Source: Yoonia sp.
Lineage (GTDB): Bacteria > Pseudomonadota > Alphaproteobacteria > Rhodobacterales > Rhodobacteraceae
Assembly: GCA_020627605.1 (NCBI GenBank)
Contig: JAHDGO010000032.1
Coordinates: 1-12,367, forward strand
Direction of reading: 5' to 3'
DNA: 12,367 nucleotides
The translations under genes and the position numbers were made by a program. Below are positions 5,962 to 12,367 of this stretch, piece after piece (the first letter of the stretch is position 1; every line of letters starts with the position of its first letter). The notes beneath the pieces were generated by a model that made no database searches, had not been told where the DNA came from, and saw only the letters and a program-made list of their open reading frames with translations.

Positions 5962-7377
5962 ATGGAAACCACAGCCAACACCGCGCGCGACGACGTACAG
6001 CTTTACGAGGCACAGCAGCGCAGCAACTGGGTCCGGCTGAGGACGCTTGTCGCCCTGCGGTGGTTCGCCGTTCTGGGGCAGGCCACGGCGATTATCGTTG
6101 CGGTGCAGTTCTACAATGTGGACATCGATATCTTTCCGGCGGCCTTCGTCATCGTCATATCCGCGATGGCCAATTTTCTGTCTTCGGCCCTTTATCCCGA
6201 GAACAAGCGCCTGTCAGAGATGGAGGCCACGCTTTGGCTGATTTTTGATATCGTTCAGCTGAACCTGCTGTTGTATCTAACGGGTGGGCTTAACAACCCA
6301 TTTGCGATGCTGGTGCTGGCGCCCGTGACCATTGCTGCGACCGTTTTGCCACTGCGCAGCACGGCGCTGCTGGGGCTGATCGCCATTTCCCTGATCACCG
6401 TGATCAGCCGCTGGCATGTCCCGCTGATGCTGACAGACGGCACAGTCCTTGCCTTGCCGTTGCTGTTTCAGTTCGGTTTCTGGTTGGCGCTGCTGATCGG
6501 TCTTGTCTTTCTCGCGCTCTATGCCCGGCAGGTGACCAACGAAATGCACGCCATGGGCGAGGCGCTCTTGGCGACGCAGCTTGCCTTGTCACGCGAACAG
6601 AAACTGACCGACCTTGGGGGCGTTGTCGCCGCCGCCGCGCATGAGCTGGGCACACCGCTTGCCACGATCAAGCTGGTCAGCAGCGAGTTGAAGGAAGAGC
6701 TGGAAGATCAGCCAGAGCTTCTGGAAGATGCCGAACTGATCAGGCAACAGGCCGACCGGTGCCGCGATATCCTGCGGTCCATGGGGAGTGCGGGAAAGGA
6801 TGACCTGCACCTGCGCCGCGCGCCGCTGGAGGCTGTGATCCGCGAAGCCGCCGAGCCGCATCTGGCCCGTGGCAAATCGGTGCGCTTCTTTCTCAAACCC
6901 GATGCCGATGCCGAACGTGCCCAACCGATTGTTCCCCGCCAGCCAGAGATCATTCACGGTCTGCGCAATCTGATCCAGAACGCGGTCGACTTTTCCAGAT
7001 CAGAGGTCAGCGTCGAACTTGGATGGTCCGAGGAATCTGTCACGGTGCGTATCCTGGATGACGGGGCCGGCTTTCCGCCGTCTGTGATCGGCCGCATCGG
7101 TGATCCGTATGTGCGCCGCCGACGTCTGCTGGAAGATGGCGCGCGTCGTCCGGGGTATGAGGGCATGGGACTTGGCCTGTTCATTGCCAAAACATTGCTC
7201 GAACGCTCTGGCGCGACACTGGAATTCACCAATAGCCGAAGGCACGGCCATGCCAGCTGGACCGGGCAGGCCACAGGGGGCGCGGTCGTCACACTGACCT
7301 GGCCGCGTGAGGTGCTGCAGCAGGATGCGGCCCCCATGGATCAGCCCTTGGGTGAAAACAAACCCTTTGCCATCTGA
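5962..7377 (+). CDS. regB: Redox sensor histidine kinase RegB/PrrB
   Basis: This 471-residue membrane kinase phosphorylates RegA in response to the redox state of the quinone pool. About six hydrophobic helices lie between residues 30 and 187. The quinone-binding GGLNNPF heptapeptide (108-114) lies just after the third helix. The dimerisation/H-box has AAAHELGTPLATIKL with phospho-accepting H227. C267 (ADRCRDI) lies exactly 40 residues after it, the same spacing as H225 and redox-active C265 of Rhodobacter capsulatus RegB. ATP-binding motifs follow: HGLRNLIQNAVDFS (N box), DDGAGF (366-371) and GMGLGLFIAK (401-410). The ATG at 5962 (METTANTARDD) gives the usual family length. The frame is open upstream, but that extension looks non-coding and overlaps regA. 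No Shine-Dalgarno is visible. regA is divergent next door. All catalytic and sensing residues are intact. Confidence 0.96.
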   Translation: METTANTARDDVQLYEAQQRSNWVRLRTLVALRWFAVLGQATAIIVAVQFYNVDIDIFPAAFVIVISAMANFLSSALYPENKRLSEMEATLWLIFDIVQLNLLLYLTGGLNNPFAMLVLAPVTIAATVLPLRSTALLGLIAISLITVISRWHVPLMLTDGTVLALPLLFQFGFWLALLIGLVFLALYARQVTNEMHAMGEALLATQLALSREQKLTDLGGVVAAAAHELGTPLATIKLVSSELKEELEDQPELLEDAELIRQQADRCRDILRSMGSAGKDDLHLRRAPLEAVIREAAEPHLARGKSVRFFLKPDADAERAQPIVPRQPEIIHGLRNLIQNAVDFSRSEVSVELGWSEESVTVRILDDGAGFPPSVIGRIGDPYVRRRRLLEDGARRPGYEGMGLGLFIAKTLLERSGATLEFTNSRRHGHASWTGQATGGAVVTLTWPREVLQQDAAPMDQPLGENKPFAI

Positions 7378-7405
7378 TGGATCGACCTGTGAGTATGGCC
7401 CCCGG

Positions 7406-7421
7406 TTAATGCGAAGTTAAC
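7406..7421 (+). promoter_or_regulatory. CtrA-type binding box upstream of the PAS gene
   Basis: TTAATGCGAAGTTAAC is an exact TTAA-N7-TTAAC, the consensus for the cell-cycle regulator CtrA in alphaproteobacteria. It is embedded in the inverted repeat GGTTAA-N7-TTAACC (7404-7422). It lies 44 bp before the PAS gene start in the 88-bp gap after regB. This suggests CtrA control; not proven. Confidence 0.6.
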
Positions 7422-7465
7422 CTTGTTATCGCATCCTGGAATCAGCCGGTCACACAGGATGCCCA

Positions 7466-9034
7466 ATGTCAGCGACCCTTACAAATCTGGCCATGATCGT
7501 CATCGCGGCCTTCGCAGGGGCATCGCTGATCCTGCTGTTGCAGGCCTTGCAAGGCCGCAGACGACGCGCAGTTGAGGCAAAGCGCGCCGACGGTTCTGGC
7601 AAAACGGCTGTCTTTCTTTTTCGCAACGACGTTTTGGTCGACGCCAGCGATGATGCGCTTGCGCTGATTGCCCATCGTCCGCCGCAGCAGACAGAGTTCG
7701 CGGCGACGATTGCCGCGCTGACCTGTTCATTTCCGGACCTGCCGACATCCCTGACGTCACATGCCTTCGGCAAGACCAGATTGAACAGTCCGACCCATGC
7801 AACCCTGTCCCTTTGCCTGCATCGCACCGCACATTCCCTGCGCCTGTCGGTCCGTGATGGGTGCTCTGCAACGCCACTGGCCCAGCTGACCCGCAACATT
7901 GCTAACACAGAGGCAGACCGTTTGCGCGACGTGGCCCATCATTCACCACAGCTGATCTGGCAGACGGATGCAGCAGGCAGGCTGATCTGGGCCAATCGCA
8001 CCTTTCAGGCCCATTGCGCCGAAGACCCCGCGCGACCAGAGGCATTGCAGGCACTTTCTGATGTGATGCTGCCCAACGCGATGGAGGAGGGGAACACACA
8101 CCGGATTGCCTTGCGGCCCAACGACCCTGACAATCCGCAATGGATGGATGTGTTTACCGTATCCCATCCGCAGAACGCGTTGCATTTTGCCAGTGACGCA
8201 AATGCCATCATGCGGGCCGATGATGCGCGGCGGGATTTCGTAAAAACCCTTGGCAAGACATTCGCGCATCTGTCGACCGGCCTTGCCATCTTTGACAAGG
8301 ATCGCCGCTTGGCGATGTTCAACCCGGCACTGCTGGACATGACGCAGCTTGCCGTCGATTTCCTCAGCACACGACCCTCGATCGATATGGTGCTGGATCG
8401 CCTGCGCGAGCAGCGAATGCTGCCGGAACCGCGCGACTATGCCTCTTGGCGGGATCAGTTTGCCGCCGTGGAAGATGCTGCCAAGAACGGCACCTATGCG
8501 GCCAATTGGTCTTTGCCCAATGGCCAGACGATGCGGGTCATGGGAAAACCGCACCCTGACGGGGCGTTTGCCTTTCTGTTTGAGGATATCACCGCAGAGG
8601 TGTCACTCACCCGGCGCTTTCGCACCGATATCGAAACCGGTCAGGCAGTGCTTGACGCGATCCCTGATGGCATTGCCGTCTTTTCCCAGTCCGGTACGCT
8701 GATGATGTCAAATGAACCCTATGCAAGACTGTGGCAAACGTCGCCGGATACAATGCTGGACCTCAGGGATGTGACAACAGAACTTGCGGTCTGGCAGGCG
8801 CATTCCGTACCAACACCCACGTGGGACAGACTGTCAGACATGTTGCAGACACTGGGCCCGCGGCAGCAATGGTCCAACGATATCATGCTGGATGACGGGC
8901 GGTTGATGCGCTGTCATACCACGCCTCTTGCAGGGGGGATGACTATGGTCCGCTTTGCTGTTGCGCCGCCCTTGCGCGCGCCGATCAACCCCTTGTCGTC
9001 AAGGGATGCCACCCTGCAAATCGTCAAGCGGTGA
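7466..9034 (+). CDS. Membrane-anchored multi-PAS protein without kinase domain, DivL-like
   Basis: This 522-residue protein has one N-terminal transmembrane helix (about 6-28), a basic RRRR stop-transfer sequence and at least three PAS-like modules. These lie at about 155-255 (SPQLIWQTDAAGRLIWANRTF), 262-378 (LSTGLAIFDKDRRLAMFNPALLDMT) and 390-498 (VLDAIPDGIAVFSQSGTLMMSNEPYARLW). A degenerate PAS-like region may occupy 45-130. The chain ends soon after the last PAS with no histidine-kinase, GGDEF or EAL domain. It probably acts through protein contacts. In Rhodobacterales a PAS protein called DivL tunes the CckA-ChpT-CtrA phosphorelay. The architecture, and the CtrA box just upstream, fit that role, but the identity is inference and I cannot confirm orthology. 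The start is supported by AGGA (7456-7459), 6 nt before the ATG. tsaE follows after 41 bp. Confidence 0.85.
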   Translation: MSATLTNLAMIVIAAFAGASLILLLQALQGRRRRAVEAKRADGSGKTAVFLFRNDVLVDASDDALALIAHRPPQQTEFAATIAALTCSFPDLPTSLTSHAFGKTRLNSPTHATLSLCLHRTAHSLRLSVRDGCSATPLAQLTRNIANTEADRLRDVAHHSPQLIWQTDAAGRLIWANRTFQAHCAEDPARPEALQALSDVMLPNAMEEGNTHRIALRPNDPDNPQWMDVFTVSHPQNALHFASDANAIMRADDARRDFVKTLGKTFAHLSTGLAIFDKDRRLAMFNPALLDMTQLAVDFLSTRPSIDMVLDRLREQRMLPEPRDYASWRDQFAAVEDAAKNGTYAANWSLPNGQTMRVMGKPHPDGAFAFLFEDITAEVSLTRRFRTDIETGQAVLDAIPDGIAVFSQSGTLMMSNEPYARLWQTSPDTMLDLRDVTTELAVWQAHSVPTPTWDRLSDMLQTLGPRQQWSNDIMLDDGRLMRCHTTPLAGGMTMVRFAVAPPLRAPINPLSSRDATLQIVKR

Positions 9035-9044
9035 TTTCCGCTTG
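9025..9044. other. Small inverted repeat spanning the PAS gene stop codon
   Basis: CAAGCGG (9025-9031) and CCGCTTG (9038-9044) form a perfect 7-bp stem over a 6-base loop that contains the stop codon. An alternative stem CCGCT-TGC-AGCGG (9038-9050) shares its right arm. There is no T-tract, so it may be a weak attenuating stem or chance. Confidence 0.3.
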
Positions 9045-9075
9045 CAGCGGCTTGGCCAGACCATAGTCTCTCCCC

Positions 9076-9531
9076 ATGCGCCAAACCATTTCGCAACACC
9101 ACCTGACCAGCGAGGCCGCGACTGCCGCGCTGGCAGAGCAGATCGCCCCCATTTTGCAGGCGGGCGATACGCTGTTGCTGGAGGGCGAGATCGGCGCCGG
9201 CAAAACCGCCTTTGCCCGCGCGCTGATCCGCGCGCGTCTGGGCCGGATGGAAGACGTGCCATCGCCCACTTTCACCCTTGTCCAAACCTATGAGGATCCG
9301 CAGGGCGATCTGTGGCATTGCGATCTTTACCGTCTGACCCACCCGGATGAGGCGCTGGAACTGGGACTGGAAGAGGCGTTTGAGACCGCGATCTGCCTGA
9401 TCGAATGGCCGGACCGGTTGGGCGATGTCGCGCCTGCGGCTGCGCTGCATCTGGCCTTTGCCGCCGGGGCCGATGCGCATCACCTGACCATCAGCGGATC
9501 AGGCTATTGGGCGGCGCGTCTGGATGGGTGA
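9076..9531 (+). CDS. tsaE: tRNA threonylcarbamoyladenosine biosynthesis ATPase TsaE
   Basis: This 151-residue P-loop ATPase belongs to the TsaE/YjeE family (PF02367). It works with TsaD and TsaB to make the t6A modification at position 37 of tRNAs decoding ANN codons; its ATP hydrolysis is thought to reset the TsaBD complex. Visible landmarks are Walker A GEIGAGKT (37-44), the switch-like VPSPTFTLVQTY (61-72), HCDLYRL (81-87) and LIEWPDRL (108-115), all conserved in the family. The length is normal. The ATG at 9076 follows the PAS gene by 41 bp and lacks a clear Shine-Dalgarno. The 3' end overlaps amgK by 8 bp, so it heads a tight tsaE-amgK-murU-addB run. Its job is cytoplasmic housekeeping, unrelated to that of the two sugar genes. 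Confidence 0.96.
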   Translation: MRQTISQHHLTSEAATAALAEQIAPILQAGDTLLLEGEIGAGKTAFARALIRARLGRMEDVPSPTFTLVQTYEDPQGDLWHCDLYRLTHPDEALELGLEEAFETAICLIEWPDRLGDVAPAAALHLAFAAGADAHHLTISGSGYWAARLDG

Positions 9532-10486
9532 GCGCGCAGATCAGATCAATGACTTTCTGAATGGGACACCATTTCGCGCATGGCAGAGGACGGCAATTGC
9601 CGGGGATGCGTCAGCACGGCGGTATCTGCGGTTATCCCAAGGCGACCAACGCATCATCCTGATGGATGATCCCGCAGGGGCGACACAGGCGTTTGCCAGC
9701 ATCGCCCGACACCTGCGCGCCCATGGGCTGGCGGCACCGGATGTGCTGGCCCATGACCCGGACGCCGGGCTGATGTTGCTGGACGATCTGGGCAACACGG
9801 ATATCGCCACCACACTGCGGACCCAGCCAGAAGCCGAGCAGACCCTCTATCAGGCCGCAACCGATGCCCTGATCCATCTGCGGACGGTCACCCCGCCGCC
9901 CGACCTGCCGCGTCTGACGCCAGAGATCGCAGCGGATATGATCGGCATTCTTGGCGACTACTATACCAATGCCCCGGTTGCTGACCTGCAGGCAGAACTG
10001 AAATCCGCCATGGCAGATCATGCTGCGGCGCCAACAACATTGGCCCTGCGCGACTATCACGCCGAAAACCTGATCTGGCGACCTGACCGTCAGGGGCTGG
10101 ACCGGATCGGCCTTCTGGATTTTCAGGATGCCTTTGTCGCGCCAGACGGTTACGATCTGGCGTCGCTCTTGCGGGATGCACGGCGCGACGTGACAGAGGC
10201 GACAGTGACCGCAATGCTTGACTATTACATCGCCGAAACCGGCGCGCGCTCTGGCTTTCGCACCCAGATTGCGGTGCTCGGCGCACAACGCAATCTGCGT
10301 ATCCTCGGGGTTTTCGCGCGGCTCGCGCGCGAGGCAGGCAAGACCCGCTATCTGGCCTTCATGCCGCGTGTCTGGGACAACATCCTGCGCGATCTGGCCG
10401 ACCCGGCCTTGACGCAGTTGCAAGCCGCCGTGCAGGACGTTGTCCCTGCGCCAACCACCGATTTGCTGACGGGGTTGCGGCCATGA
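9524..10486 (+). CDS. amgK: N-acetylmuramate/N-acetylglucosamine anomeric kinase AmgK
   Basis: This 320-residue member of the aminoglycoside phosphotransferase superfamily is predicted to phosphorylate MurNAc (and GlcNAc) at the anomeric C1. It is the first step of the salvage route that feeds recycled muramic acid into UDP-MurNAc, bypassing MurA/MurB and hence the fosfomycin target. Landmarks are GDASARRYLR (27-36), LLDDLG (85-90), the catalytic-loop variant LRDYHAENL with D177 and N182, and metal-binding D199 in GLLDFQDA. The first position of the usual HxD Brenner motif is Arg, as I recall for AmgK. The gene overlaps tsaE by 8 bp and murU by 4 bp (ATGA). The adjacent MurU, the next enzyme of the pathway, makes the AmgK assignment much stronger than the fold alone. 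Confidence 0.9.
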   Translation: MGERADQINDFLNGTPFRAWQRTAIAGDASARRYLRLSQGDQRIILMDDPAGATQAFASIARHLRAHGLAAPDVLAHDPDAGLMLLDDLGNTDIATTLRTQPEAEQTLYQAATDALIHLRTVTPPPDLPRLTPEIAADMIGILGDYYTNAPVADLQAELKSAMADHAAAPTTLALRDYHAENLIWRPDRQGLDRIGLLDFQDAFVAPDGYDLASLLRDARRDVTEATVTAMLDYYIAETGARSGFRTQIAVLGAQRNLRILGVFARLAREAGKTRYLAFMPRVWDNILRDLADPALTQLQAAVQDVVPAPTTDLLTGLRP

Positions 10487-11154
10487 CCCTGCCAATCCTT
10501 CTGTTCGCCGCGGGCAAAGGCACCCGGATGGCGCCGCTGACCAACGACAGGCCGAAACCTTTGATCCCGGTGGCAGGCAAACCCCTGCTTGATCACGCGC
10601 TTGACCTTGCAAAGGCGGCTGACTGCGCGCCAAGGGTCATTAACCTGCACTACAAGGCGCAGATGATCCGCGATCATCTGGTGGCCCGCGATGTGCTGTT
10701 CTCTGATGAAAGCACCGCCCTGCTGGAAACCGGCGGCGGCTTGCGTCAGGCGCTGGGCCTGCTGGATGGCAATCCTGTCATGACACTCAACACCGATGCC
10801 GTCTGGCGCGGGCCGAACCCGCTGACCACGCTTCTGAACGCGTGGGATGACAGGATGGAGGCGCTTTTGCTGCTGGTCGATCCCGGCAATGTCCATGGCC
10901 ACACAGGCGCAGGCGATTTTGAGGTTGATGCAGAGGGCCGTCTGCATCGCGCGGCAAGGGCCGTCTACACCGGTGCGCAGATCATACGGACGGATGGCCT
11001 GCACGACATTGTAGAGGACGCGTTTTCCATGAACCTGCTATGGGACAGGATCGCCCGGCGCGGCGGGCTTTACGGTGTGACCTATCCGGGCCAATGGTGC
11101 GACGTGGGCCAGCCTGCCAGCATTCCGATTGCAGAGGCGATGCTGAATGTTTGA
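10483..11154 (+). CDS. murU: N-acetylmuramate-1-phosphate uridylyltransferase MurU
   Basis: This 223-residue nucleotidyltransferase (PF00483 fold) is predicted to convert MurNAc-1-phosphate and UTP to UDP-MurNAc, the step after AmgK. The N-terminal signature AAGKGTRMAPLTNDRPKPL (9-27) binds nucleotide and phosphate. Other landmarks are LLETGGG (80-86), the metal-site NTDA (103-106), YTGAQII (162-168) and WCDVGQP (205-211). It is short, without the C-terminal hexapeptide repeats of GlmU or RmlA relatives, as expected for MurU. The start codon overlaps the amgK stop, implying coupled translation of the two pathway enzymes. The 3' end overlaps addB by 8 bp. A generic sugar-1-phosphate nucleotidyltransferase is the alternative reading; the AmgK neighbour argues against it. 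Confidence 0.9.
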   Translation: MTLPILLFAAGKGTRMAPLTNDRPKPLIPVAGKPLLDHALDLAKAADCAPRVINLHYKAQMIRDHLVARDVLFSDESTALLETGGGLRQALGLLDGNPVMTLNTDAVWRGPNPLTTLLNAWDDRMEALLLLVDPGNVHGHTGAGDFEVDAEGRLHRAARAVYTGAQIIRTDGLHDIVEDAFSMNLLWDRIARRGGLYGVTYPGQWCDVGQPASIPIAEAMLNV

Positions 11155-12367
11155 GCCTGGCCAGACCCCCCGCATCTTTGGCAGCCCGCCCGGCGTGGAT
11201 TTCGCCAAAGGTCTGGTGGCCGGCCTGACCGCACGCGCAGGCGACATGGCCCCGCAGGAGTGGGCGCGGGTTGAAATATACGTCAACACCGCCCGCATGC
11301 GTCGCCGCATCAGGGAAGAATTCGACAAAGGACCCGCCCGCCTGCTGCCCCGCATCCGGTTGATCACCGATCTCGCGAATGATCCTGTCTCACTGGCGCT
11401 GCCGCCCGCCGTGCCGCCCCTGCAACGGCGGCTGGAGCTGGCGCAATTCGTCGCCAAACTGCTGGCGCAAGAGCCTGATCTGGCACCGCGCGCCGCCCTT
11501 TACGATCTTGCCGACAGTCTTGCGACGCTGATGGACGAAATGCAGGGCGAAGGGGTCGGGCCAGAGGCTCTGACCAGTCTCGATGTTTCTGACGAATCTG
11601 GCCATTGGCAGCGCGCGCTGCGGTTCCTGAATATCATCACGCCCTTCTTTGCCACAGACGATCAACCCCCTGACAAGGAGGCACGCCAGCGGCTTGTCAT
11701 CACAGCATTGGCTGAAACCTGGGCCAAGGCACCCCCCGACCATCCGGTGATTGTTGCAGGCTCCACCGGGTCGCGCGGGGCGACGGTGATGTTTATGCAG
11801 GCGGTCGCGCAACTGCCGCAGGGCGCGATCATCCTGCCCGGCTATGACTTTGACCTGCCGGGGCAGGTCTGGGATGCCATGGCGGACCCGACCAAGACCG
11901 ATGGTATGGCGTCAGAGGATCATCCGCAGTTCCGGTTCCGTCGCCTGATGGACCTGATCGGATTTGCCCCCGAAGACGTCGCGCAATGGGGCGAGACACC
12001 GCCTGCCGATACCCGGCGCAATGCGCTGATCTCGCTGTCGCTGCGCCCGGCACCTGTCACCGATCAGTGGCGCAAGGACGGACCCGCCTTGGGCGATCTG
12101 ATGCCGCCCACCGCAAATCTGACATTGGTCGAGGCCGCATCCCCGCGCGCAGAAGCTGACGCGATTGCCCTTGGTCTGCGGCAGGCTGTGGCAGAGGGTA
12201 AGACCGCTGCGCTGATCTCACCCGACAGGGTGCTGACACGGCAGGTGACAGCGGCCCTCGACCGCTGGGACATCACCCCCGATGACAGTGCGGGCCTGCC
12301 ACTGGCCCTGTCCGCGCCGGGGCGCTTCCTGCGTCATGTGGCGGACCTTTTCGCCAATGTCCTGACG
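11147..12367 (+). CDS. addB: Double-strand break repair protein AddB, 3' end missing (partial)
   Basis: The frame is open from the ATG at 11147 to the window end with no stop, giving 407 codons. The family is roughly 1000 residues long, so more than half lies outside. The N-terminus MFEPGQTPRIFGSPPGVDFAK fits the alphaproteobacterial AddB type (TIGR02786). A later conserved stretch, VIVAGSTGSRGATVMFMQAV with LPQGAIILPGYD (about 201-234), and SPRAEADAIALGLR (332-345) followed by TAALISPDR (353-361), match the superfamily I helicase-like part. AddB partners AddA in the RecBCD-like helicase-nuclease that processes broken DNA ends for RecA; its C-terminal nuclease and iron-sulfur cysteines are not in view. 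The start is supported by AGAGG (11133-11137), 9 nt upstream, and overlaps murU by 8 bp. addA is expected next. Confidence 0.95.
   Translation, partial: MFEPGQTPRIFGSPPGVDFAKGLVAGLTARAGDMAPQEWARVEIYVNTARMRRRIREEFDKGPARLLPRIRLITDLANDPVSLALPPAVPPLQRRLELAQFVAKLLAQEPDLAPRAALYDLADSLATLMDEMQGEGVGPEALTSLDVSDESGHWQRALRFLNIITPFFATDDQPPDKEARQRLVITALAETWAKAPPDHPVIVAGSTGSRGATVMFMQAVAQLPQGAIILPGYDFDLPGQVWDAMADPTKTDGMASEDHPQFRFRRLMDLIGFAPEDVAQWGETPPADTRRNALISLSLRPAPVTDQWRKDGPALGDLMPPTANLTLVEAASPRAEADAIALGLRQAVAEGKTAALISPDRVLTRQVTAALDRWDITPDDSAGLPLALSAPGRFLRHVADLFANVLT

Noticed and set aside
9632..10633. A 333-codon open frame on the - strand opposite amgK
   Set aside because: It lies antisense to a well-supported gene, shows no family motif, and long antisense frames are common opposite GC-rich coding sequence.

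Overview
The window looks like chromosome from an alphaproteobacterium of the Rhodobacteraceae, probably the marine roseobacter group. The main evidence is a RegA/PrrA/ActR response regulator whose C-terminal half matches the near-invariant Rhodobacterales form, its RegB/PrrB redox kinase partner, an alphaproteobacterial-type AddB, and the tsaE-amgK-murU-addB gene order. The DNA is GC-rich with dense, often overlapping genes, and I see no insertion sequence, prophage, CRISPR array, tRNA or rRNA. The genus assignment is inference.

Left part (1-5286, + strand): a partial DUF1800 gene, which enters from the left edge through a run of eight proline codons, is followed by a DUF1501 gene. The DUF1501 protein starts at TTG and carries a twin-arginine signal. 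A perfect 14-bp hairpin (3162-3194) separates this pair from three translationally coupled genes for a type II secretion inner-membrane platform: a GspL/PilN-like protein, a GspM-like protein and a GspC/GspN/PilP-like protein. The layout suggests an exported DUF1800/DUF1501 pair whose envelope transport is linked to the adjacent secretion genes. That link is a hypothesis from gene order.

Middle part (5289-7377): regA (- strand) and regB (+ strand) are divergent across a 121-bp spacer. The usual neighbour senC/prrC is not between them. The spacer holds a near-perfect RegA/PrrA-type palindrome (5911-5924) just upstream of a possible regB promoter that may give a leaderless mRNA. regA and the last secretion gene converge with only 2 bp between them.

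Right part (7378-12367, + strand): a short gap contains an exact CtrA-type box (TTAA-N7-TTAAC). After it comes a membrane-anchored multi-PAS protein with no kinase domain, resembling the Rhodobacterales DivL-type PAS proteins. A compact housekeeping run follows: tsaE (tRNA t6A synthesis), amgK and murU (MurNAc salvage to UDP-MurNAc), and the 5' part of addB (double-strand-break repair), the last four genes overlapping by 4-8 bp. The window ends inside addB at codon 407.
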